A DNA stretch of 64,000 nucleotides from Chrysemys picta bellii (GCF_011386835.1 NC_088795.1:118623434-118687433); one strand, 5' to 3'; positions 37,101 through 52,100 are shown, counted from the first letter of the stretch. Program-made: numbers and translations. Notes: generated by a model not told the origin, from the sequence alone.

Positions 37101-40100
37101 ACTTCTGCTAAACTTGTTAAATTACTGACTTAAATTAAATCAGTAGAAACATGTATATGGTCAAACAGATGTGCTAATTTAGTATAGATAAGGCCTGAAC
37201 GACACTGAGACTGAACTGTCATCTCACCCTCACAAATGGTCCTTCTAAGCTGAGATGCAATGACATTTAAAAAAAAATTGGAGGTGGGGGTCAGGAGTGA
37301 GAATTGAGTGCTACTGCACTGAGAGATATCCCAACAGAATAGTAAAATAATAATAATTATCTCTAGAACTGGTGCAAACATCCTGCACACTCACCCATAT
37401 ACTTCAGACCTCGTATTTGAGGGCAGCCTCAAAAAGGGATCAGTCTGAAGAGTTCCTAGCCTCTGAAACAGCAAACACCTTTGTGGGTAATGGTATTTTG
37501 AACTTGGAGGATCCTTGCCACCAGAACCCTCAGTTTGGTTCCAATTCCAGCAAAGAACAAAAACCTGTAATTTCTAGTTGCTTAAGAAATATGTAAGCCA
37601 AAATAGTAGGCGAGTAAAGCTTGTGGAGACACAGAGAAAACTAACGTGTTGATGATTTGTCCATTCTGGCTGACAGCAAAGAGGAATTGGTAAATATGGT
37701 ATCAGAATGGACATCTGTTTGAAGATCATGATTTGAAGGTGAACCCAAAGAAAACTGAAGTGCCTATGCATGTAGGCAGATGGAAGAAGAGAAGCAGTTG
37801 ACTGAAGTTTCAGGAGAGAAGCTGAATCAGAAGAATTTGTGTACTTGAGAACTACACAGTGCCATCCTGAAGAGATCTTGAAAACTGAAAAGAACCCACT
37901 GTGCCTGGGTGACCGTGAAAAAGGTGGTAGGAGTATTGTGGAACCAGCAATTAAGGAACAAACTGAAGGCAAAATTGTATCTTGTGTGTGTTTATCCCTG
38001 CCTGCTGTATGGTTTGGAAACAGTAGGTCTTATGGAGATGGGGGAGTGGGGGGGGGAGAAGACACTGGTAGTAGAAAATAATATACTGAGGAGAATGACA
38101 GGCAAGCAGAGCGTAGACAGTGTACATGGAAGAAATTAGGGGCAAGATGAACTTGGGACTCCTAGCAATAGGCTGGACATATGATAAGAATGGGAGAAGA
38201 ACAACCATTAAAGAAAGCATGGGAGGAAGAGGACAGCAAGAAAGGATATATTAGACTGAGGATACAATAAGAGACTTTAAGGGAAATTTGAAGAGAAAAG
38301 ACTGGAACTCCAAGACAGAACACAGGGGTTTGGAAGGAGTGACCCAGAGTCGTGGGCACGGATGACCCTGTGTAAACGGGAACAGGAATCATGAAGTGTA
38401 AGAAATATATAAACAGAACCCCTGTGTTACTGCTGGAAAATCCTTCTCTGTTTTCTTCTATAAAATCAAAACCTGTTTAAATAACAGCAAGCCACAGTCC
38501 CCGTTAATGAGATTCTGGACTAATAAACTGGCTATCATCCTAGGAGTTTATTAACCTAGAATATGGGCTTTGCATTCTTGTCAGGAAGATGTTACCGTTG
38601 CACTGCAGCTTTAAACATTTTTAAATGAAAGTTGAGCAATAACAAGCAAAATGGGCTGTCAAAATGCAGAGACGATAATTGGTTTTAAAAAAAACAAAAC
38701 CTGAAATCTCTCTACCTTTCCTGGTTCTCTCCACCCTTATTCCCCCTCCTCTGATGCCTACATGTCAATAAGGCTCTTGTCTTGAAGATAACAGTATGTT
38801 TTCAAGTTTAATTGTGTTCGTCTCAAAATAAACAAAAAAAAATAGTTAGGAAGTTGGAGCTCTATTGTCCAGTGGAGAGGGACAAGAGGAAGGAGGAAAA
38901 CGAGATTAAAAAAAAATCTTGTTTAAAATATTTAAATAGATTCATTCTTGGCAGTTTGATAGCCAAGAGTGTGTCCATTATGTGGGTGGGGCAGGGTGGA
39001 GAGAGTGCATCTTCAGCAGAAGTGAGTGAAAAGCTGAGGTGGTGGTATTTGTAGCTTGCTTATGGCCTAAAAAATTGACTAGAAAAATATCACTCAATTC
39101 AGGAACTTGGACAAATCACTGTAAGGTTATACTGAAATAACCCTGCACTCTGTGTGTCTCAGACTCTGTTACAGGGATTTGCGTACAGTACTTTTATGGA
39201 AAAATACCTGTATAGTAATTATGCAGATGAGACACCCAGAGTCAGAGCTGCATAATGGAGAAGAGGCAGTGATGTCTGTTACTGTACAGGGTCTCTGCAC
39301 TCTTGACTGGTTGTGACCACTCTATTTCAGTTAGCAGAACACAGCGATATGAGGGAGTGAGCGCTCATGTTAGAGGAGTAACCTGAAGATGTACACTGTT
39401 AATTTGATTCTAAGTACCTCTTTCTGCCTCCCAGTTTTAGCTCACGATCTAAACAAAGAGCATCCTCAAGTTAACATTAAAACCACCTGATAAGCTGGAA
39501 TGAGCAGGAATGGATATTCTATAATCCCCTCGAGTCAAAAGGCTTCTAGCCATTTTAAATTTTGGTAACTTTAAAATGAAAATATTTGTGCAAAAGTTTT
39601 ATCACCAATCTCATTTTAAAGCCACTGTTGCACAATACTCATTCAGAAAGGACAGATCACAGCCTAGCATATAGCATCTTTCAGTGCAGTTTCATGGAAA
39701 GACTAAATATAGTTGCTCTGGTTTTTCTGTTAATTTAAAAAAAACCCATTAATTCCAAGAGCTTATGTATCTTTAGAACCAAAATAAGGGTAAAATGTTC
39801 TCTTCAGAAGGTAGCTACTTACAGATGCTGCTACTGTACCTTAAACAGAAAGCTCTATCGCAAAACCCAAGTATTAGGCTGTGGTTCCTTGTGAAATAGT
39901 CATTCTTATGGCTGATTCCATGATTTGTGTGGTAGATATCAGTTTCTGGGACTATGGGATATGTGTAGAGGAGCTGTATTAAGTGCTGCTGTTTTGGGAT
40001 GGCTATAAATATAAACACACTGTAGGAATAGCTGTTCTTGGGACAGGTTTTATTGACACAATAACTTCCCTATAAATCTTGCTAACGCTGTCTACGGTGA

Positions 40101-43100
40101 TGACAAACTGCCAGTATGGTACTTGTACCTAAGCTACATTCTTGACTTTCTGCCATTTACTCTCTTCTGTCATCTGCTACTGCATCAATGTGCTTTTCCA
40201 CTTCATTGAGTTGAAATATGCCATGGTAGTGATTGTACACTATCAGTTTGGTTTACTTGGTCTGAGTTTCTCTTGCCTATTTGCATCTTTTCTGGTAGCT
40301 TCAATTTTATGTAGTGTACATTTAATCACAAAGGTCCTCATCCTGCAACTGGATCTGTGTGGATTGGTAGTGTAAGAATCCACCTGTGTCCATCCAACCT
40401 GAGAATTGGGGCCCAAGTCAGACCTGCTAATCTGCCAAGAAAGGTCAGGTTTTTTGTAAGGTGGTGATGTTTAGCACTGCAGAATCATTCAAAAGTTTAA
40501 TTATTAGCAATTCAGTTCTACAGCATAGATTCAGTATTTTGGGGTTCATAATGGTATACTCTAGGGGGTTGCATTTATTTTCCTTTCATGTGTAACCATC
40601 AACATGATGATCTCCTCCACACTCAACCATCATGATGGAGGGTAGGCCAAATTTGAGTGAGTTGCACTGCAACCCCATGAGCCAGGTCACAACTCCGCTC
40701 ATACAAAGTTGGTCCAGTCAGGGGGGCGGACCTGCGGTGCAACCGTGGAGGTTCCAATGCCTGGACTGGAGAGCCAAGCCCAGCCAGCCTCACAGAACAG
40801 GAGCTGCTACTATGAGGTGAGTGCGGGGCAGGACATGACTGAAACCACCCCAGGGCCTGCACCCCCAAATTATGTACTGGGTCACAACAGGCCGTAAATA
40901 TTTTCAAATGTGTCCTGACCCCAAAAAAGTTGAGAACAACCATCTCAAGGCCCTCTACAGAGATTACTTCGTCTAAATTCCTGTCCATCACTGATACCTT
41001 GCTATGGCACTTCATTTTGCATTTTTAAAGTTGATCTAGCTGTATTGTATAAAAATGAATTAGCTTAGCATCTGCTCCTTCTGTCTAGCATTAGTAGCAT
41101 TCAGTGTTGCATTTAGCCATATACTACCTAATGTTAACTCATTTGTTTACTTAATCAAATGTGCCAGAAATCAATCATTGCTTCTGCTTGTATCTTGTTC
41201 TGGAAGTTGATCCCTGATCTCTTGCCAGTTTGCTGAGGACAACTTACAGCTGTGTGCCTTAATGTTAATTCAGCCTATTTGACCTCCTCCTTCACAGATA
41301 TAGCCTTCACTAGCTGAGATAAAGAGAACAGAAGATATTTAAATAGCTATTGAACTAACTAAGGAATTCTGTTTGCTCGCCATTCTTTCCAGATGGGAAA
41401 ACACTACCTGAAATTAGCAGAAGAACAGGATGAAGAACTCAACAATTGTAGTGCTGTTGACTGGTTGATTCTTGCTGCTAAGCAGGGTCGAAGGGAAGCT
41501 GTCAAACTGTTGCGGAGATGCTTAGCAGACAGAAGAGGTATGGGTTCTTTAGGAGCTTTAACTCTTATATTTTTAGTCTGTACTTTAGCTACAAATAATC
41601 ATCCATTAAAATATTGGGGAGACAGGTTAAAATATACTTTAAAATCTGGGTATATTTGGAGCAAAATTATTTGAACAGCTGCTGATAGAATGTTGGAGTA
41701 GTTAATTAAACGAATAACATATGATTTTGCATATAGAAGTATTAGTGTCAATCATGTACTTGAATTCCTTCATTAGATTCTTATTTCTTACCAAATCTCA
41801 TTGAAACTCTTCATCCTTGCCTTTAAGGTTAATTTCACACCCCGCCTACATATCTGCTGTTGTTCTCTTCTCCTGTCCCTCTCATTCTCCCTTTATTCTT
41901 CTCAATCCTCTCGCCTAATTGGTTCCCTCTACCATATTCTCCCATTTCAAGATTCACGCCTTCCTTCATCCCACTTCCTACGCTTGGAATAGTCTTCCTC
42001 ATGTCTGCCAAGTATCTGATCTCGAAACCCATTTCTTTACATAATACTTCCTACCTTGTTCTCATCACCAGTGCTCTATCAATGTCATCTTTTACCTGAA
42101 TTGTTGTCCTTGTGTCTTGTCTTCAGGCAAGATTACAGACTCTTTGTGGCAGGGAACATATCTTATGCAATCCATAAAGTGTACGGTACATTTTAAGATG
42201 TGTATTTTTTGTTGGTAAACCCTGAACACAGAACAATGTAGGAAAAATTTAGTTATCTTGAGAAGATGACATGTGAATCAGCTTGTCCAAAAACTTAGAA
42301 CTAAAGTGGGAAAAAAAGAACAAATTGTGAGCATGTCTATCACTTCTTCCCGAGATGTGGGATGATAATATCTAATACACTTTCTTTTCTTGAGGCATCA
42401 CTTCTGAGAATGAGCAAGAAGTGAAGAAATTATCATCTGAGACTGATCTGGAGAGAGCTGTGAGAAAAGCTGCCTTAGTTATGTATTGGAAATTAAATCC
42501 AAAGAAGAAGAAGCAGTTAGCAGTTTCTGAACTGCTGGAGAATGTTGGGCAAGTTGACAATGAAGGTAGGCATCCAGTACCCCAGATACGAAACTGATCC
42601 TATCTAAAACGAAAATTAAAAGCAGAACACAACTTAAAACCTAAATGACCATATAAAAAAATAAAATAAATAAGTGTGTAACCCATTCATGGAAAAATAG
42701 TTGTGATAATGACCTTTATCAGCTGCTCACTCTAACTCATTAAAGCTGATTCATATGCTGTCAGGAGTTTTGCTTATGCATGGTGGCTCACTTAAGTACC
42801 AATGAGAACCACCAAAGATTAGAAATGACTAACCTTTTAATCAAAACTCAGTGTTTTTGAAAAACACTCTTATTTACTTTGATTTTATCAGTAACAAAGC
42901 ACTCTGAGTATCTTGCCAGATATTTGAAGTTACTAACTTAAAAATGCATCACAAAGTAAGTATATACTAATGATCTAAACACTATTTCTCTTTTTAATGC
43001 TGTAGCTGAAATCAAAATGTACTGTTACGGCCACTTTTTCCTCCACTTTTTCAAAAAAGTACATGATGAAATGAGTTCTGTTTTTAGTCTAATCTTTGTG

Positions 43101-46100
43101 TTGCCACTCAATCTATGCAGTTCTTTCAAGGAATTCAGCAGATTCTCACTCAGTGTCATGTTGTTGCAAACAGGTGGTGGACCCTAAGGATCACAGCTGC
43201 TCTGGAGGCAGCTTTGCTTGTCCCTAAGTAGAGCCTTCTTAGAGGTTTTCTGCCACAGTAGGACCTGGTAGCATATGCCCTTGTGTAAACCTTTATCTCA
43301 TTGGTTTGAGGTGCTACTGTCCTCTATATTTTTGCTACTTTAGCTAATGACATTTGTTGGAGTTTGTTCACTTAATGACTACTTTGTGAACTTCTGTTAT
43401 ATAGCAGATGGTGAAAAACAACCTGGCCCAGTTCCAAAGTCTGTACAGAAGCAAAGAAGAATGCTGGAACGATTAGTAAGCAGTGAATGTAAGTGCACAC
43501 ATCCCTTTTGAAATGTAATGACCATGATTTCATTTTGCTTTGTTTTGCTAAATAATTTTGCACCAGCTGTAATTTTTTTCTCAACTACAGGATGTTAACC
43601 TAATACGTTTTTATCTTCTGATTACACTGCATTTAAGCTTAGCATTTAATGTACACAGCTCTTCAGCTTCTGTTACCTAGCTGTAACTGTTAAACCACAC
43701 CCCCTCACTGAGGATTTCTCTCTAATATTTGTCTCCTACATAAATACTTGATTTAAACAGACCTTCCATACCCCACCAGCCCCAAAAAAGCTGTCCTTGT
43801 GATTAGCTGTCTTCACCCATCACTCAAGAGACCCAGATTCAAGCTGTTGGACTCCAGGCTTAAATTTAAGGAAGAAACGTTTCTTCTTATGACCAAGTAA
43901 GATAGATTTTTCCTGGCGTCTGAAGGGCACGTCATCCAGCCCTGCCCAGCCGAGAGAGGTCACAGTGCTATTCGGTTCTGAAAAGGGAGGAGCAGCAACT
44001 GAAGACACATCAAAATTATTACTGTCTTGGCTCTTGCTGAGGAGGGAGAGCCTCATTCACTTTTTAACTGGTAAAAATGCTACCGCTAGAAGGAAGCTGT
44101 GTCTTCTATGGGTTAAAAAGTTCTGGCTCGACTCTTATGACACCTGTAGAAGAAAACTAACAGGTTTTAAAATAAAAATAAGCTTAAGCTTTAAAATTCT
44201 GATCTGGGGCATGAAGATTCCAAATTGTTGCGAGGGAAGAGGGAAGGACCCGACTCCGAACTAGTTCTCTAAATCAGGACTGCTACTTGCTTAGTACATG
44301 AGATAGAAAGGTAGATAAAAATGATCAATGTAGAGGAAGGTGCTCTGTTTAGCCTTTCTTGCAGTACAGGAACAAAGAGATACCTGACTCTATGAAAAGG
44401 CAGCAAATTTAAAACGATGAAAGGAAATACCCTCCTCACTCTCATCCATTTGTCCCCACAAAGCATTAAGCTGTGATACTTTATTATCGAGGACGGGGTG
44501 TCATAGGGTTGAAAAAAGGGAAGTAAAAATTACACTAGCTAGGATTTAAAAACAAAACACGTTTATAAGGGATATCAACCTTCCTCCTTCAGGATGCAAG
44601 GCAACAGTCCATTGCTTGGTGTTAAAAAGATAATCCCTTCCCTTCATTCCCCTTTCGGGTATGTAGGTATGTTAATGCATAATTATGAATTATGTGGTTT
44701 ACCTCTTCCTCTGAAGCTTCTGATACGGGGACTGTCAAACAGGATGCCAGACTGCATGGAGTCTTGGTCTTGATCCAGCATGGCAATCCTGTATTCCAAC
44801 CATTGCACTGCAGCTGCTAATCTTCATATACATTACCTATTTTTTTTTTTGAAAAAGGAAAATGTGAAGAAACGATAGGAGGATTTAAAGACTGAAAACG
44901 AAGATGGCCAAGGAACATAGTTACAAACAATGCATATTGTACTGAGTGCATTGTAGTAAACCTAAACTTCAGTTAAGGCCATATACAGAACCATTCTAAT
45001 TCCATTTTCATACTAATGTATAAAATGTAAAAATCCATATAAAGTCAGTCTCACTCTTTTTTAGGGCTGTTTTAAATGTCCTACAGTTTAAAAACTAGTA
45101 CTATATACTACTAAAACTTCCCAAACTTCAGGTTGAGATTCAATAAGTGTCACTGTAGTCCTCTCCTTCCAGGTAGCTTGTGACTGATCAGATATATGTG
45201 AGACTCAGCACTGAAAGTAACTTTCTCAAGATGAACTGGGGCTTTTTACATTAACTTGTCATATTTATGAAAAGTTCTATAGTATGGTGCATGTAAGAGA
45301 GAGGAAAGGACAATACTCTGGATAGAGATGGGAGTCAGGCCTGAATTTTATTCCCAGCCTTGACAGACTTTTCATATGGACTTGAGCCACATAGAGCTTA
45401 GTGTGACCCAATTTCCATTTATTGAAAAAATGTTTAGGGCCAAGACTGCCACATTTCCTTTTTCTCTCTCTCTCCATTGGAAAGTGTGCTGTGGTCTGAG
45501 TTCGTTGGAGAATCTTCTGCTTTGGCATCTATTGGATGATGCTATTGCACATTCCATCCCTTAGCTGCTGATCTTCTGAATCAGTGCTTCGCCTTCATTC
45601 TGATAGCAAATACATGCAAAACAAGCCACTTTGTTCTGAATCCTTCAGCAGCTCATAGTGTTGGGGGGGGAGGGGAAAGGGGGGTCAGTAATTTTCTGAA
45701 GGCTTAAATGGCTGATGAAATAACAGGAGGGTAAATGAACCTGCATGTTAAGTGTAGGCAGAAATTGATGTGCACATTTCTTTTTTTACTGCAAATGGGG
45801 GAGGCAGGGAATTTGTCATAACCAAACTGAAGAAAAATCTGAATAATAAAGTGGAACCTACAACATATGCTTTTAATATCAATTGAAGAGAGACTTGGGT
45901 GTCAAGTTACTAATGGCATTTAAAAATGAGAAGTTTTCATCAAACACTTAAAGTAGGAGGTGGGCTGTTCTCTCCTCTCCAGAGATGGAGTTGGCTGTCC
46001 ATGCATGAGTAGAAGCAGCTATTACAAGCTAATATTAACTTCCCTAAAAAGAAGAACAGGAGTACTTGTGGCACCTTAGAGACTAACAAATTTATTAGAG

Positions 46101-49100
46101 CATAAGCTTTCGTGGACTACAGCCCACTTATGCTCTAATAAATTTGTTAGTCTCTAAGGTACCACAAGTACTCCTGTTCTTCTTTTTGCGGATACAGACT
46201 AACACGGCTGCTACTCTGAAACCTGTCATTAACTTCCCTGTGCATTTTGTCAGAGGCAAGTTTTCTTCTGATTTAATGCATTGCCAACACTTGGAAGCTT
46301 GATTTAAGCCTGTTTGCAAAGATTTGAGATGGTGTGAACTCAGTAGAAGCATATATAGGCAATTACAGGTGACATTGTCTGACTGTGGACAATGCCTGAG
46401 AATGTAAATGTCATTACATTTGATTTAATATGTCAGCCATGCATTATAAACTAAGAACTCTCCCCATCAGTGTATCCCAGAAGTCCTGTCAAAGATTTTT
46501 GCTCTGTTCCAACCCTCTCCTCTTTTTGAAAACTTCCAGTGAAGGAGATTGCATGACTTCCCTAGGCAATTTTTTTCGTTGTCCTTCCTGTTTCTCATTT
46601 TACAGCTGAGAAGAAACTGTTTTATAAATGTCTCCATCTATGTCCTGACAGGACAAGCTGTCTATTCCATAAGGTGGTGCAAGATTACTTTAATTACTTT
46701 AAAATATACACTTTAAATATGCAAACAAATCAACATATATCCTTGTGAGATTGAAGATTAAGGTATACAATGCTGCTTTGTTACGTTGTTGTACCTTTGC
46801 TTTATACCAAGAATGCCTAGAATGCTGCTAGTTTGCTATAAAAATGTAGCATTTTATGTAAGAACATTTTAAAATTACAGTAAGGCCACAAATTAAATAC
46901 ATTAAATCCTATACTTTTAAACTCCTAGTCGATTGTTTCAATTTCCTATGTGCAACTTGTGCTCAGATAAGAATTAAGCAGACAAGCCTTCATATCTTTG
47001 TCAGCTGACTCTCTAAACTTACTGTGTGGGAGGCTTGTTGTAGGTTTTTGTCATTCAAAAGTCTTTCATATTTGAAGCAATATCAGGTGCTTCAGTGTGT
47101 GGGGAAAGTTGGCATTAATTCTTCCTTATAATTGACATCAAACTTGTTTACCATGGAAACTGGCTAATCTACACTGACTGGGACAGGCTGTAGGAGGCGA
47201 TTGAGACAATTGTGTACATGATCTTGTATCCCAGTACTCCTCAGGAGGTTCACAGGGGTTAATCGAGGCCTTCCAACCTCCATTCCATTCATAGGGCTGG
47301 AGGAGAGTCTCCTTGCCCTCTTGGTATAGAAGGAGCTAAGTGGCAGCCTATGAAATGCCCCCACTCTTTGAGCTCCCCTGCAGCAGAACTTCGGGAAGTT
47401 GTAGGGAGCATAACGTTATAGCAAATTCCTGAGTTAAAAATATGAAATTTATTACTTTATATGACTGGTTATTCTGGCCTACAATCACCCCTTCACCCAC
47501 TATCCCACCCTGCAGCAGGGCCTCACATGCTCTACCCTCCGTGTTCCTCTTCATCCTGTCCTTTCCCTGATAACTCTCTCCCTCCATCCGTTTCAGCTTT
47601 CCTTTTTCAGAAACTCATTTCCCTCTCCACCATTTCTCAGACCCACACTCTCTCTTCACAGGCTCACGCGCGTGTTCTCTCTCTCTCTCATTTCAAAAAA
47701 AGATAATATTAACTCATGGTGATGCAATTGTGTAACTCTTGTCTTCTCTCTTTCTTTTAGTGCTATCTGAGATTCAAAGCTCTTCATAGCAGGGAACGTG
47801 TCTAAAGTGTCTGGTGTACTTTGGGTGGACACTGCTTGACAGAGTAGTAAGGGATTTGTTTCTTGGGGTCCTTAACCAAAATCATCCTTCCCCTTGCTAT
47901 TGTGTACAGCGGCAGTCTTGTGGCACTTTGTCCCCAGCGTGCCTAAATTTAAGTAGTGGCATATGTAGTGTATTTAAATAATTTGTGCGCTTCCATATTT
48001 GGAGAATTAGTAAATAAGTAAACAGACAAGCTGAGAAAATCCAGCTTACATTATGTAAATGAGCAATGTTCAATTTGTTGGCCATTCAGTTTAGATCACT
48101 TCTAATGATGCTTCATAGTATGCTGATAAATATACTTCAATATGTTTGGAAAAAAAGTATATAGTATCCAGCCTCACATCATCAAAACTATTAGCTAGAG
48201 GGAGATGATATGGGGTCTTGTGTGTATGAATTATGAGGCATTGCTCATTTTACTGAGTTAATGAGATTTCCTAGATGTAAAAGGAATATATGCAATGTAT
48301 TCTCCAGAGAACTGACTTCTGACTCAGTGCAGACTTTCAGTTAAACATTGAGGAGTTCTTTTCCTGTGGCTCTTTGTGTCTTTTTTTAATACGGCAGAGC
48401 TACTGAAAATTTAATTATTTTTACCCAAAAAATGTTATAAAGGGAGGGGAAAGCCATAGTTATGTTTCAGATAAAAAATAATGTGATCTGAAACCTGATA
48501 AAATTGCAGGGCACTAGAATAAGCATACAGATATCTTTGACAGGTTAAAATATCTGCACTGCAGCTTTAATCCTGATGAAACTTGGACACAAAATATGAA
48601 ATACTTGCAATCTAACCAAATGGAATATAATGTATTTCGTACTGGTTTCAGATGAACATATTCATTCATTTTATTTCTTCTTTCTTATAATTTGTGTATT
48701 ATAGTGATATACTGATGTATTGTGACCACTTATTGCCACCAAAATTAATTTGCTATCTCTGAACAATCACAAAATAAACACCTGTTAACAAGAGTTCAAT
48801 TTCTCCATATTATAAGCACAAAGTTTGTTGGAAAATAATTTCTACATCAGTCCTAGAAAGGCTGGTCCATGCTTTGTAATTAATGGGATGCTAATACCGT
48901 AATTTTTGAGTTCTCTTTTTTTTATCTTCAGCTAAGAACTATATTGCTTTGGATGATTTTGTTGAAATAACCAAGAAGTATGCAAAGGGAATCATCCCAA
49001 CTAACCTGTTTGTGCAGGAGGATGATGATGATGAATTGGCTGGAAAGAGTCCCGAGGAACTACCACTGCGACTAAAGGTGAAAACTAGTTAAGCACCTAT

Positions 49101-52100
49101 TGTGTGATATGTATTGAAGGACTCTTAGTTAATTTATTTATAGCCAAAATAGCCTTCAAATGATCTACCTTCAAAACTTGTATCTAGTCACCCAAAAGCA
49201 TCATTGATAGAACTTGTGAGAGTGTATAGTTGCATATATACACATACACTGTGTGATAATTTATGCCATATGTATAAAAATTAGAAGGAAGATGTTTTGA
49301 AAACACAAAAATTGTTCTTGGAAGATGACAATACATCTTCATACTCACCTTGCAGAGGACAACAATGCCTCTCTTTTGCCATATTTTTTATTTAGATGTA
49401 TATCTGCATTTATTAATTACAGAGACCAGTAAATAAACAAATGAAGTGTGTAAACATGCATATACAAATGGGAAAACACAACAGTGGACTAGATGTGTAA
49501 GACAGCTCACTTTCTGTTGCTGAGGGAATTAAAGGATGAAACTGGCTGGCAGTGATTTGCGCAGGCCAACACTTCACTGTTAAACAGTACAAACAAAATC
49601 TAAACAGGAGAACTGAGACACACATGCGTTCATTGATCTGAATTTCAAAATGGCAGCAGGTAGGGAGCAGAATGCTGCCATCAGCAAATCAGTTCTTTAT
49701 TTGTCCTCCTTGGACATCATGTTCAATGTTAAGGGACAAAAAAAGGACTATATCTCCTCTAGTGCTTCCAGGTAACTGACTTAATGTTCTGAAGGAGATG
49801 TACTTAGGAAGGGACACTTCACCAGTGAATAGCCTTACTCTTAACTTCCTGGGCTTTCTGTCCCAGTTAGTATGATGTATAAATCTCTGTTGAAAGCTTC
49901 TTGGCCTCTCCCTGAAGTACTTGATACAAAGGCATATGTTTGGCACACCATGGAAACTGAATTTTTTTGTGGTGTTTTGGGGCTCTGAAGCTACACTTGC
50001 CAGCATTTTTAGTTCAAAAATTGCTTGAGATGTAATCTCTTTCTAGATGGTCCTTTCCATCCGTCCTGCAGAAAAGGAATGTCTTTTCTTACAATAACTC
50101 CAGTGTTCTTTGACAAGTCACCCTGCTGGGCAGGTAATCCCCTGCAGGATAAGTGGAATATTAAAGGCTCTGTGATATAATTGATTGTGGTTAAAGGAAT
50201 AATCCTAGATCTGTGCATAGGGAGGGAGATGAAATAGTACTAGCTGCTTATAACAATAATAATAGAGGTTGAAAAGGACTAATAGTTTTTGATAGCTGCT
50301 TGCTTACCTATTTGGGAAGGAACATTTTGGAAAAAATGCAAACTACCTGTAAAGACTTACGGCTTGTCCACTTGACAAGTTACTGCATAGCAAGCCAGGG
50401 TGTGAATCTACTGCGTGGCAAGCACCAGCTTAATGTCCTGTGAGAACACTGCAACAGCACTGTGAAAGTTCTGGAATATGGCTTAGCATACAGCTTAGCA
50501 TGCTTTCACTGGGCTGTAGCAATGTCCAAATGGGACAGTACTGTGCGGCAAGCCAGCGTGCCGCAGAGTCACACGCTGGCTTGCCTTATAGTAACCTGCC
50601 GCATGGACAATCGCTTAGTGTCATTGTGTATAACAATGCATGGCGCGTGACGGAATCACTGGAGAAGCGGACCGTTTACAGCTGAAGGAATGGCACAAGA
50701 TGGCACAGAATTGCAGCACTGTAGTTCATCTTTATAATACCAATGGGCACTTCAGTAGGAACCTAATTGAAGAGAATGCTAGATTAGGAAGCCTTTTAAT
50801 AAAAAAATTATATGACATATTGATGATGAGATTTGTCTTCCTTTCTGAAAACTTTTTAGATATCATAATGGAGAGGTAACATAATCTGTGCCTCATCTGA
50901 TGAAGTTAATATCAAAAAAATGGTCACAGAGAAAACCCCATTTTGTTGTGCAACACCTCTTGAAATAGAAGTATTTCAGAGCAAGCTAGGCTTGACTTAC
51001 TGCTACTGCTTTAACATGAATATACCTACTGTACATGTACAAAAATGTTGTTAAATAAACTGTTTTTTCCTTTCTTTTCAGGTTGTAAAATATCCACTTC
51101 ATGCCATTATGGAAATTAAAGAGTACCTTATAGATATTGCATCTAAGGCAGGAATGCATTGGCTGTCTACTATTATTCCAACACACCACATCAATGCCCT
51201 CATCTTCTTCTTCATCATCAGTAATCTGACAATTGATTTTTTTGCCTTCTTTATCCCATTAGTCATCTTCTATCTGTCCTTCATTTCCATGGTGATTTGC
51301 ACACTGAAAGTCTTTCAAGACAGTAAGGCCTGGGAAAACTTTCGCACCCTGACTGACTTATTGCTTCGTTTCGAGCCAAATCTAGATGTTGAGCAAGCAG
51401 AAGTGAACTTTGGGTGGAATCATTTAGAGCCATACGTTTACTTTTTGCTCTCCGTTTTCTTTGTCATTTTTTCCTTCCCTATAGCAAGCAAAGACTTCAT
51501 ACCATGCTCAGAGTTGGCTACCATCTCTGTTTTTTTCACAGTCACAAGTTATATGAGTTTAAGCACTTGTGCAGAACCCTACACACGAAGAGCTTTAATG
51601 ACTGAGGTGGCTGCTGGCTCCCTCTCTCTATTGCAGATACTACCTATAAATTTGGGCTATTTCAAATTCTTAGGTAAAACCTTCTTTACTTTTCCTATAG
51701 GCCACTTCTTCATACTAAATGTGAGCATCCCATGCCTTCTGTTCCTGTACTTGTTCTATCTCTTTTTTAGAATGGCACAACTGCGGAATTTTAAAGGCAC
51801 CTACTGTTACCTGGTTCCCTACCTAGTGTGTTTCATGTGGTGTGAACTCTCAGTGGTTATTCTGCAAGAGTCCTCCTGCATTGGTCTCATTCGTGCATCA
51901 GTTGGCTATTTTCTGTTTCTCTTTGCACTCCCAGTTCTAATCATAGGCATTGCATTCATGTGTCTTGTGCACATCATAAAGTGGTTCATATCTTTGGAGC
52001 TCATGAAGATTGTGGTGACTCTTGTGTTGTGTGGTATTCCTTTGTTTTTACGATGGTGGACAAAAACTAACTTCTCCATGGTTGAAATGATAAAATCCCT

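Larger units (their letters stand above)
35855..41392 (+). other. WFS1 intron 3
   Basis: It contains the palindrome at 36184-36676 and a LINE remnant at 37590-38340. A possible hAT-derived end lies at 40890-40945, with CCCCAAAAAAGTTGAGAAC. The stretches 38400-40600 and 40960-41392 show nothing I can name. Confidence 0.75.
43489..48931 (+). other. WFS1 intron 6
   Basis: It contains the fold-back element at 46046-46227 and an L2/L3-like LINE tail at 47480-47830. The remaining stretches 43500-46030, 46240-47470 and 47840-48930 show no structure I can name. A G-rich run lies at 45662-45685. Confidence 0.7.

Noticed and set aside
41393..41395. ATG at the first codon of exon 4 as an alternative start
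   Set aside because: It aligns with a Val codon in human and lies after a strong acceptor, so it is a substitution inside the frame.
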